Shown here piece by piece: positions 12,381 to 22,535 of a stretch of DNA of 64,000 nt. Source of the stretch: Numida meleagris (taxonomy: Eukaryota; Chordata; Aves; Galliformes; Numididae); contig NC_034414.1 in assembly GCF_002078875.1 (NCBI RefSeq), positions 28,259,638-28,323,637 on the forward strand, in the 5' to 3' direction. A program made the position numbers and the translations under genes. The notes beneath the pieces were generated by a model. The model was not told the origin of the DNA. It was given only the letters and a program-made list of their open reading frames with translations, and did not search any database. Every line of letters starts with the position of its first letter. The first letter of the stretch is position 1.

Positions 12381-12386
12381 TTTATT
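12381..12386 (-). terminator. SMOC1: Weak candidate poly(A) signal for SMOC1
   Basis: The minus strand reads AATAAA about 0.9 kb after the stop. The downstream sequence is not clearly GT-rich, so use is doubtful. Confidence 0.2.
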
Positions 12387-12988
12387 GCTTGCATCACATA
12401 GATGAACATTGTGTCAGAGAAGATGCGTGACATCACTCTACCAATTCTACTAGGGTCTACAGTTTCCATGCCCTTCCAATAGCATTAGATTCCCAGGACA
12501 TGGCACATCTTTGCTAAGCATGTCCTCTGAGCCTGGATAGCAATGCATTTGCAATTCATTTCTAACCATTTTGCAACAGGTGCAGAAACTACTTCTACAT
12601 GTACTTAATACAACCCTTCCCTATCCCTACTCTGAGGAGCTTTGCAGTGCACAACTACTGAGGTGAAAACCATGCTCTCTCCAATGCCCTGATGCCTGTG
12701 ACTTGCACAGGTCTGCACAGGAATCAAAGAGGAGGTTCTCAAGAAGCATGTAGTATGTGGGGCACTGTGTGCACAGGTCATGCTGATATGCTTACTCCTT
12801 CATGCATGGGGATATTAAGAGATCAGTTTGCAACTGAGTGATGGATTGGTGGCAGAAATGAATGCATTACTGTAATCCATTAAATGCAAAGTGTCCCTCT
12901 AACCCTAACAGCCTTCAAAAGCAAAGGGAGGAACAGAACAGTGACTCCAATCCCTGTACAAGACAACTGTACAATTTACATACATATT

Positions 12989-12996
12989 TATATACA
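12989..12996 (-). promoter_or_regulatory. SMOC1: Pumilio-type element (TGTATATA) in the SMOC1 3' UTR
   Basis: The transcript strand reads UGUAUAUA, a perfect match to the UGUANAUA consensus bound by Pumilio proteins. It lies in an AT-rich stretch about 320 bases after the stop. An 8-base match can occur by chance, so function is inferred only. Confidence 0.35.
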
Positions 12997-13314
12997 GTAT
13001 ATAAAATTCTCTTTCTTTGAGTCCCAATGAACTCAATTTTAAGTCATCAGTAGCTGTTCCAATTTTAAAAAGTCATGATCCTGTTTCCCCCCGCTCTCCA
13101 AAGTATTAGATAATGGCATTTAAAAGAAATCAAAAACAAACCCAAACCCAAACCCAAACCAATTATTAGAAAGTGCAAACGTTCTGGGTGCCATTTCTGC
13201 TACGCTGGATGTTGCTGATGCTGCATGCTTGCTCATAAGAAGCAAGGTATCCATCTGTCGCTGTATCTTTCCTTCCTTTGGGTCAGCTCCTGCCTTCCCT
13301 TCTGTCTTCTGCTG

Positions 13315-13331
13315 CTACACCAAGCGGCCTA
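13315..13331 (-). CDS. SMOC1: SMOC1 terminal coding exon (last codons and stop)
   Basis: The preceding exon leaves one base (G). This exon follows a minus-strand CCCATTTCAG acceptor and adds TA GGC CGC TTG GTG TAG, giving V-G-R-L-V-stop. The protein therefore ends GCLGVSKEG-V-GRLV, matching the SMOC1 C-terminus I remember (ending GRLV) and not the longer basic tail of SMOC2. The acceptor reads CAGTAG, a tandem NAGNAG site. Use of the second AG removes the Val and leaves the frame unchanged (G-GC = Gly, then RLV). It was too small to be found as an open frame and was located by phase and splice signals. Confidence 0.9.
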
Positions 13332-14609
13332 CTGAAATGGGTGGGGTGGGCAAAGAGAGAGAAAAAAAACAGAAGCAGGGAAAGTGAGAAAAAAAGGCAA
13401 ATTAAAACCAAAATGGCTCCCAAATGAAGTAAGATACAGTATACAGCTTCTGCTGCAACCACAGCCCCGCAAGGCTGAGATCTCAAGTAAGCTGTGAGGC
13501 TGAAAACAACATGGGGCTAATGAGACAGCCTTGCTGAAAAAAGTGTTGACTGAGTCACACACAGCCCTAGGGATTGATGTATTTTTAAACATAAACCACC
13601 ACTTCCCTCTCCCTCCCCCCTCTTGGAAATGGGCAGGCAGTCTGGGCAAAATGCTGGTCTCTCCCTCTGCTCCTCTGCCTGCGATGGCTGATGCAGAATC
13701 CCACTGCTGCACAGCTGCCCTGCCACCAGTAGCCCCAGAGCCAGCTGCTTCCATCCCTCGGCAGGCAAGTAGCAGGCAGACATTCAAGATCTCTCCCCAC
13801 CTCTGTGACAGCAAAACGCAGCAGTTTCCCTGCTTAGCTGTTCTTCAAGACCTGCCCATACTGTGGGCTCTGAAGTCTAACAGGCTGATGAGTCTGGGTG
13901 TCCCGGGGCCCTGCTGAGCTACGGCTGTCCCAGGGGATGGTGCAAGTCTGCTGCTCAGTGAGTCAGGTGGATGTGCACATTCCCATGCTCCTCTCTTCAG
14001 AAAGCTTTTTCTAAGTCCCTCATCAAAGGTTCTTTAAGAATCAAAGCATTTAGGGGATTAGAACAAGCGCTCATTGAGGATTAATTACAGGGAAAACATG
14101 GCAAAGAGAAGGGAGAAGTATGGATCTGGTTTTCAGAAAGGAGGAAAGTTACTAGACAGGCCTCACTGGAACAAGTGTGAATCAACATGCCCTACCAAGT
14201 GGGGGCAAATATTAAATGCAAAATTACTCAGGATTGTCATAACTGAATCTGATTACACAGCTTTGCAAAAGCCTCTCACAGTGCTCAGTAAATAACAACA
14301 GCAGACTGGCCTCAATGACTAGATGACCTGTCCTGCACTAAAGACTATGAGTGATGAGGAAAGACCTTGAAGCCATAGCATGTGATTTTTGCAACACCTC
14401 TTCTCAGCTTTTAGTGGCAAACAAAACTCAAATACATGCTCAGAACTGAGGATGCGCCAGGAAACATAACTATATCAATGCATAAGTCTTAGCTCATTCT
14501 GTATTCTGTTCCCTGTTCAGCCTCTCTCAAAGGAAACATGCAGCAGGATGAGATAGGGCACCCAGAAAGGTGAGGAGGATAGCAAGGGGTGTGGGAGGAT
14601 TTCTATAAT

Positions 14610-15090
14610 TGAGCAAATGTATGGCCTAGGACTTTTCAACATAGAACGGAGTCTAACCAGACATATATCAGAGGGCTATAAAATAAGTGACAGGGGAAAG
14701 CTAGGCAGGGGAGAGCTGCTCCCTGTTTCTCACAATACAAACTGAGACGCACCAAATGAAGCCATGAGGCAGCAGGTCTGAAAGGAAAGCAAACAAAAGT
14801 TGTTCTTCACACATGATGAAAGGGTGCAATTCACTGCCACAAAGTACAGAGGAGAGCGGACATTAACTGGGACACAGAAGAATATTCATGGAAACTTGTC
14901 CATGAAGCAATAAAACGTAAATGAAACTAATCACCTAAATTGTTGCTTGCCAAAAGGAGGAAGAATAAGGCTAGGAAAGTACTGTTGCTGTATGCTATTC
15001 TGATTCCTTAGCTACATGCTGTCTGCCACAGCTGAAGATGTGGTACTGGACTTTGAGCTGATGCTGTAGACCTTTATGTTATAATGTTCA
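14610..15090 (+). mobile_element. Old CR1-family LINE 3' relic
   Basis: In plus orientation the sequence follows the 3' end of old amniote CR1 elements. GGACTTTTCAACATAGAA comes first, then AGGGCTATAAAAT, CACCAAATGAAG, AGGCAGCAGGTCTGAAA and TTGTTCTTCACACA. The order continues AATTCACTGCCAC and finally a degraded GGTACTGGAC...TGTAGACCTTT tail. It is diverged with indels, so it is a fossil copy, and its orientation is opposite to the younger CR1 copies in the window. Confidence 0.65.
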
Positions 15091-17938
15091 CACCTCTTAG
15101 GAACAGCCCTGGCTTCTAGTTATTTATGTATTGCTATTTGTGAACATAGGAGAGCAGGGGGGCATGAATTTTGGGACACGTGGGTATCACAAACAAGAGA
15201 AAAAATAACAAATATTTTGACAAGATACTCACTGAAAGGGTTAAGGCCTTGTCTTTTTCCACTGGGGAAACTGCTCAGGCTACCTGTAAAATCCAAGAAC
15301 CACATTAAACGCAATAAATGCCATGGCATGACCAAGGAGCATCCCCATCATCTGCTGCCAGCAGGCAGGCTCCAAGGAGCTCCCCCTTCCTGGGTGTGCA
15401 CACAGCAAGTGTGTAAGATTCTCATGCAAGTAACTCTGTAAGATTCACATGCAAGAGTCAGACCTACAAGCCTGACAGCAGATGCTAAGCACCTGATGTT
15501 CTAGTACCTGAACATCACGAGATCCAGAGGTTTGGTGTAGGCAAAAAGCAACTATTAAAAAGTTAAAATAAACTCTGGAAGGAAGAAGAGAAAAGGAAAG
15601 ATGCAAGTAGTGACATGAAATTTCCCAAAACAGTCTTTGCTATGAAATGAAAGATCTGAACTCATATCTGGCAGAAGGGCAGGAACTACGACTGTCACAA
15701 GGTAAAGGCACGTGCACTCTACACCAGATGGAGCTAACAGCAAGCATGTTTGCCTCTACAATAAACCGGTTTGAACCACCTGCTGGGTACTGACAACATA
15801 GGGACTACAGGAGCTGAGCACTCCCAAAAGTATGTTACAGTTCCTGCTGTCTGCTAAGTAGGGATTTCAGGCGAGAACCTTACTAGAAGGGGGACCTCCT
15901 GCTCACACCCAGTTCCAGCCAGGCTGAAATCTTTGATTTGTGTGTGCAGTTGACTTACGGTGCAAAGTAAGGCATGCAATCAAGTGATTTAACTTGCACC
16001 AGTGAATACTCACACCTAAAGAACATTTTGCTGTGTGGAAAGAAGAGCAGAAATGTAGCAACAGGGTGGGAGGGCAAGGAAATTGTAGGAAGACAGATGC
16101 TGCACCCTGACAAGGAAAAGAGGGGGAGAGAAAGGCGGCAGCTGCATTTGAAATGGATCACAAAGCAAAACGTTTTAGCTTTAAAAACTGTTAATAAGAG
16201 AAACTGTATAAACACAGTAAGTGAGTGATTTCAAGGTCCCCGAATGCCAGCCTCGTCTCAGCCATCTGCCCTGGCGAGATCAGAGGGACCGCTGTTAGCT
16301 TATTCCTGTGCCTGTACATAAAAAGCAGGGCTCCGTCGCCAAGAGGCAGATTCCTCCAGAGCTAATTGGGACTCACCGAGGGGCCTGGCAATAAAAACAC
16401 AGGCCATTTATGAACTGCTGCATCCTCGGGCTGCTGTTCCCCTAGAGGGTGCTGCTTGGCCGCACACAGCCCCTCTCTGTCATCGGCCCGCCGTTTGCCC
16501 TCAGCCTACCTGCAGCTAAGGGCCTCACTGCCTAGGGTCTACACTCCCTCCCTCGAGTACTGAAGCTAAGACTAGTGTGCACTGCTGTGACTGAGACTGC
16601 TTGTCTTCAGAAAGATTTGGCAAACAACAGATGAGTTGATCCAAAAGGCCTACAATGGCAGGGAGTCCCAAGGCTGGGCATGACAGACCTTTCCAGCACA
16701 CTGGTAGGTCTCTGTGCTTTCTGTGGGTTTATCCCAGATGCATTAGTGCAGGAAAGCTAACAACTGCCATAAAATTGACTACCTTTCACTCCAAAGATAG
16801 AGAATACCATCTTCAGTCAGCTACTTTCAGTACAGGCCAGCATGCGTAGCTATAGAGAAGACAAAACCCCACCAGAGTAATACTGTAATGAGCATAAGGT
16901 TTAAATGAAAGAGAGGAAGGTATGTGGCAGATGGGGACAGCAGGTAAATAGAGTATACCTGTGAAGCACTTGGGTATTGCAGGATGACATCTCATCACAC
17001 TCTAAGTTTCATAATGCAAAGTATTTGCTCAGCCTCACAGGTACACTATTTTGGGTAATAAACTACAATATATTAGGCCAGATGTCTTTCAAAAGAAAAA
17101 GCCTCAAGGAAACCCCAGCAGTTTTTTATAGGTAGAAGGAATTCCTCTGACTCACTGAACAAACCTCTCACTTTTGATGGGGAAGAAACAAGCTCTCAGG
17201 AATCCTATCTCATGTCAACACAACACTGACATTCTGATTGGTACTAATACTCAGGATTAAAGGTGACAAACTATAGCATCCCTACTGAACCCCAAAGGGG
17301 AATTTCTAAGCAAGGTAAACAAAACCAAGCACTGAACCAGTGGAGCTTGTTTACACCCTAGTCTACATCTAATTTCGATTAAATATACTCTGAATTTCAG
17401 TTTTATTAACTCAGTCACTCTCTTATTCAGCAAATGGTATCTTACTGTTTCCTCATAGCCTCTCAGACTGTCGTCAGCTTCCTTCTGTCATCAGTTCAGA
17501 GGCCTTTCCAAGATGACCACTCCCTGCTACCTGTTCCCACACAACTGCTTGCCTAGGTAATAGAGTACCTTCACTCCCAGAGGTCTCTCAAGCACAAAGA
17601 AAATCAGTCACTTCTGCAGGTACTGATTAGAAGGGTCTCAAACACCACGAAATTAATTCAGCCATTTAGATTGTCCACTATTTTTTCTTCTTTCTTTAGT
17701 AGCAGCACCCACATGTTCGGTGACCACAAGGATTAAGAACTTGCTGAGGAGGAAAGACATATCTCTGCATCTCAGACAGATTTGATCCTAACCTGGAAAG
17801 AGCTCAAATTCATGCTTGTCATTATGAACATTGCAGATGAATCCTCCCACATAAAGCTTCCTTTTACCCAAGAGACATGTAACATTACTGATTTATCTAA
17901 GCCCTGTCCTCCCACCAAGCAACACTGGAACTGATTCC

Positions 17939-17964
17939 AAAAAAAATTAAAAAAAAAAAAAAAA
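17939..17964. repeat. A-rich tract
   Basis: A nearly uninterrupted run of A with one TT break. Confidence 0.85.
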
Positions 17965-20031
17965 GGCAAAACACTAACAAAAAAGCAGAAGCCTTAACAT
18001 TTGTTTTTCTTACCACCTCAGACCCTACAAAATTTGTATTTAAGTTTCAGTTTCAAAATCAGTACAAGTGTTCAATTTGCTTAGCAGGAGGCACACTCAC
18101 CTGGAGTGATGACCCACCTCATTCTAGTCCATATGCTGCCGGATTCCAACCACAATTTGGAACATTTGAGGCATGTTCACTAGTAATGAAGTATATCAAG
18201 AGGAAAGGATGACCTTCCTTGCCTCCCTCAAGCCCTTCCACATCCAAACCCAGATCAGAAAAACTTTTCTAACGAAGATTTTGTTGAAACAAGCATTTCC
18301 ATGAAATCATTTAATTTAGAGGTTCTTGTAAATAGAAGGCAGAGCAAACATGTTATCAACTGCCACACAAATTCATTACTCCTTTAAGAAGATCTACCAC
18401 AAACTTGCATACTGCATACTCCACGGTACTCTCACTTGTTTTTTTCCTATATGCTGGTGTCTGCTCCCTGCACTGGCTCCCTCTACTGCTTGTTAGCCCT
18501 CATCATTCTCTAGCCCTAGTCTTAAGAGTCCTCCCACATATCCACTTATATTTGATCCTCAAGACCTACTGAGCCTCTAGCAGGTACATGGAGCTATGTG
18601 ACAAAACAAGGCCAGAGCCCCTTTTTGCACACAATCTTGTCCTCATCTAATGAGATAACCAGAAAAGGTCAGGCTGTGGTCTCAGCAATTTGGGAATCAG
18701 GCACTCACAACAATATGTCTCCCTTGTTGCTTGCTTTTCCCTTCACTTGAGCTCAAAGATTCTCATTTTCTTCTTTCTCTCCTTTTTTCTCCCCCTTCCA
18801 TAAAAATTCAGAACAGTCAGTGGGCCAAGGCAGCAGATTCCAGAGAGTCTTATTCCAGGCCAAATAGCAATAAAACTCATTTGGCATATTCATCCTAGTG
18901 GGAAGGTAATAAAATTAAGGAACAGGGCTGCTATTTTCGTATGTAATTACTCGGTAAAGTACCAATGACTAAGAAAAAAACTTCCACTGAGCTAGGGCAG
19001 CTTAAAACTTCTCACAGTTGACAAGTAATGCAATGGTCTTATTATGATAACCAAGATGCTTGCAAAGCACCTGGAAAAAAAACTTCTCAACACTCAACTG
19101 TACTCATTCCCTTCTCATGCATGCTAAACTTGAGGAAAGCACTAAGAAAAAGCTAGGACTGGAAAAAGAAAGCTAGCCATCCTTCCTGACCAGCATCGTG
19201 GTTACAACAAGAGCTGTCCCCACAGCCAAAACACCTGCACTGGAAATTAGTCCCCTGGAATCTCCTTGCTTACCTTCTCCTGCCAAGCAGATCTGCCCAT
19301 AGTCAAGAATGACTGATAATTATTGAATACGGGTTAAAAAGTTTCAATTCATAAAATTTCCAAAAATATCAGTTTGGTCCAGGTTTCAATAGAAGATGAG
19401 GTGAAAATGAAAGAGGAAGAAAAGGAAGAAGGGTGGGCCGATTGCTCAGCCACTAAACAGGAAGAAAAGTTCTTCCTATGCCCTAATTCTCTCCCAGTCT
19501 TAAAATGTAATTTAACTCTGAAAAAGTGCAGCGGTACAGTCCTGCACTTTCTTTCTGAGTTGTTCTCTCTGCGTCATCCCCTCTCCTGCATGCTGGATTT
19601 AGCAATGAAAATAAATATTATTTCTGTTAGTCAACAGGACCTCTAGAGAAGGACTGGGTCTGTGCTGCCTCATACATCATCCAGCCTACATGGTTGAGGC
19701 AACAGAATATTGTTAGCAGTGTATTACTCAGAGAGGTCCTGAACTGAACTGCAATTTCTAAGGACTTTTACAGTACAAGCGGGCTTCTGGGCAAGGCTCA
19801 TCTTTTTGCCCTGAATCCATTTAGTTCTTAGCACAAAAGTCTGGGATAAGGACATTAAGACAGAGCCATAATAAATAACGAACTATAGTTGCATGGTAGG
19901 ATATTAATCACTCATTTTCTCATGCAAACTGTGGCATTTTTGAATCATCTGAGATAAAACTGATTCCTGAGTTTAATGTAACTCTACATCAGACATTTAT
20001 TCTCACAGAATTGGGAAGGAAAGCCACTTAC

Positions 20032-20279
20032 CTCCTTCCTTGCTGACTCCCAAGCACCCCTTCAGCTCCTGAAGTGAGATAGACTTGTCCTTGTTGAGGT
20101 CACAGTAGTCAGTGAAACGTCGGGCACATTTCTTGGGCTTGGCTTTCTTCTTCACATAACGCTTGAAAGGCTTCAGCTCTCGCTTATTGATGTCATTGCT
20201 GCTGTTGTTGTCCAGCTGGCTGAAGTACCAATGTACCACTCGCTCTTCCAGCGTGTGGCTGGGGTCTGGCTCAGAGAAC
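20032..20279 (-). CDS. SMOC1: SMOC1 exon encoding most of the EF-hand calcium-binding domain
   Basis: SMOC1 is a secreted matricellular glycoprotein that modulates BMP signalling and binds Ca2+; loss in humans causes eye and limb malformation (established knowledge). On the minus strand the exon follows CCCCTGCAG and ends GGAG before GTAAGT: 1 + 82x3 + 1 bases. It reads FSEPDPSHTLEERVVHWYFS, then a first EF-hand loop DNNSSNDINKRE, the basic KPFKRYVKKKAKPKKC helix, and a second loop DLNKDKSISLQE. GCLGVSKEG follows. Both loops carry the expected acidic or polar residues at positions 1, 3, 5 and 12. Its CARRFTDYC wording fits SMOC1, not SMOC2 (KKFVEYC). Confidence 0.97.
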
Positions 20280-22511
20280 CTGCAGGGGAGAAAGCAGAGG
20301 CCCCCGACAAGTGGGTGCTCTCAAGAACGTTGTCATGTGCACGGAGGAGCCACATACTATGTCATATGTAAAGCAGGATAAATGCACAAATCTTACTATC
20401 TCCTCCTTTTAGTTGAGATCTTTTTAGAGAGAGTGAGAGGAGCTTTTTCTAAAAATGCCCCTCAGCATTAACAAGTGGTGACAAGGGATTTCGGGAGACT
20501 GATACTCTCAGTAGCTCTGTCTCTCTTCACACCAGTTGCTGAAACTCTGCCTAATCCCAGAGGATTCCCCTTCGGAGGGCAAAAGGCAGCCTCCACGGTC
20601 CTTTTGACCCTTGAGCTACCAGTGTGAAAGTCATGAATGCCAGCTGCCATGGTAGTTTCTGTGATAGCAACATCTAGGCTTCAGAAAGGGAACAAATTTG
20701 TTTAATGCAAGACACATTCATTATTTGAAAATGTCCTTGGCAAGATGCAACATTCTTGCTGTATCTATTTATATGATCTGAACTCCTGTGCTGTATTTGC
20801 AGCATATTTAATGCTTTTCACATGGTTGATTTATACACAAGAATTCCACAGCAGACAAGCACCACAAATCCATTAAAAACAATACTATGGAACTGGCAAC
20901 TTCAGTGTGCTCCATTTCTTACTCATTCTGATATTACAACTTTGACGTTATTTGGCTCACGTTTTCTTTCTGCGGACAACAACAAAAAATATCAGGGAGG
21001 AGGACAAGAGGAGGAACAGCCCCAGCTGAAGACGCATGAGTAGAGAACGCTGCCTTTCAATCTCAGGCCATTACTGAAGAGGCACTAGGTCATACTGTTT
21101 ACATGGTATGAGGTGCTCTCCAGCAGTAGGAAAGGGGTTATTCCTCAGTGATACACAGAATCAGGGAAGAAATCCTTTCTAAACAAGACTTTTTTCTTTT
21201 TCTTTTTTTTAAAGTTCACTAAAGTAGCCTGTTTTTTCTCCATATGATGAATGTACCATTAAAAAAGTTGAAACGATGCTGAGACTTGAGCCTTTTTCCT
21301 CCCAAGCATAAAGCATTTCAGGGCATGGAAATTAGCGGACAGGCAGTCAGACATGCTACACTGGCACTGGTTGCTCTGACTTATTCCAGGAGACACGTCC
21401 AGCTGCTGCCTAATTCCTTCCCCAGTGAAGGGAGAGGGACAGTTGTGTGCTGCAGACAGCCAGGTTCTGGTGTGAGTTCTGGGCATTCAAGCTAGGGAAA
21501 TATGAACCCAGGTTCAGTTTCACTAAGGTGTACCATATAAAATGCATTTAAAGATTATCATCAACCTTAAATAAGAAACTGGTAGGATATATATTTAAAT
21601 GGTCACTGAAAAAACTCTTTTTTGGGAGCTAGACTGGTGAAAATCCTTTTGACCTTCTCATATGACCTCTTTTGCCTCTAAAATGCAGCTACAAACCCTG
21701 AAAAAGAAAATCACAACCTACAGTCATGGTACATCACCAATGTGAAAGGTAGTCACTATCTGGAGACATCTGGATCCCCCTAGAAGTAAATTCACACACT
21801 GGGAAGAGGTAAATAGCCTACACAACATTTTTCATAAGGTTTACTTGAGAATGTCTCCTTCATCATTTAATTCTTAGCTGAGAAGCAGCCTGGCATTCAG
21901 TCACGGCATCTGGTCAGTGTACAGTGGGATAAACACTGTGTGGGAGGAAGAAGAGGTTGGGAATAAGTTTGTCTTAGTTTTTGGGAGCCAAAACACAAGG
22001 CAAGCCCCTGGAGCTACCTATGGACAAGTAGAAATTGCAAAAATCTCCCCAGAAAGCTAAGGGAGTGCCTGGATTTTTTAGAGCCTTGAAACTCAACATG
22101 AAGAACAGGATGACAGGAGAGAATAAAAACACATCCTGTGGCTTGTTTTTATGACATTTATAAACACAGTCATTGGCCTCTCTCCCTTTTGGAAGTGAGC
22201 AGGCTATCATTTGAAGACTTGTGTGTTTCCAACAATCACAGGGAAGAACTAGAAGTTCTATACTGCAGTAGAGGAGCTTCTGCTTTTGCTGAGATAGAGG
22301 AATACAACCCCAGTTTTTGTATGTGAGAGTCCCCTGGGCCATACCTTGGCCTGCCCTTGGCTCTGACTTTAGTTTTCTGAAGACCCAAATCTCAAGACAC
22401 AGAAATGGAGAAAAGGGAAAGAGCATCCCTAGCACCAGAGGCAGAAAGACAGGAGCACTAGCTTCTCTCTACCTGCTGAAGAGACACTCTGAAGTAGGAT
22501 TTAAACGTGCC

Positions 22512-22535
22512 TTTTTTTTTTTTTTTTTTTTTTTT
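22512..22535. repeat. T24 homopolymer tract
   Basis: An uninterrupted run of T on the plus strand. Confidence 0.9.

Larger units (their letters stand above)
9905..13314 (-). other. SMOC1: SMOC1 3' untranslated region (longest predicted form)
   Basis: The region follows the TAG at 13317-13315 on the minus strand. No reading frame in it is credible. Three poly(A) hexamers in the right orientation are visible: AATAAA at 12381-12386, ATTAAA at 11120-11125 and AATAAA at 9925-9930. The middle one gives a UTR of about 2.2 kb, close to what I recall for human SMOC1; the last gives 3.4 kb and has the best GT-rich downstream sequence. Near the stop are an AT-rich stretch with a Pumilio-type site and a short CCCAAA hexamer run at about 13135-13160. 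The exact end is inferred. Confidence 0.6.
13332..20031 (-). other. SMOC1: SMOC1 last intron
   Basis: The intron lies between donor GTAAGT at 20031 and acceptor TTTCAG at 13332. It holds an old plus-oriented CR1 relic at about 14610-15090 and an A-rich tract at 17939-17964. A GC-richer stretch at 16235-16560 stands out from the background. The remainder shows nothing recognisable; its open frames are short and inconsistent with exons. Confidence 0.8.

Noticed and set aside
13135..13160. A CCCAAA hexamer run resembling interstitial telomere sequence
   Set aside because: The unit is CCCAAA rather than CCCTAA and there are only three to four copies, so it is a plain short tandem repeat.
13329..13814. 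A 161-codon minus-strand open frame reaching the SMOC1 last exon
   Set aside because: It is in a frame that does not give the GRLV ending and runs through intron sequence upstream of the acceptor.
20173..20355. Other-frame translations of the EF-hand exon
   Set aside because: Only one frame gives paired EF-hand loops and phase-consistent splice sites; the rest are shadows.
21974..22435. A 153-codon minus-strand open frame in a SMOC1 intron
   Set aside because: It does not match the known SMOC1 protein, the adjacent exons already join in frame, and the composition looks like translated non-coding DNA.
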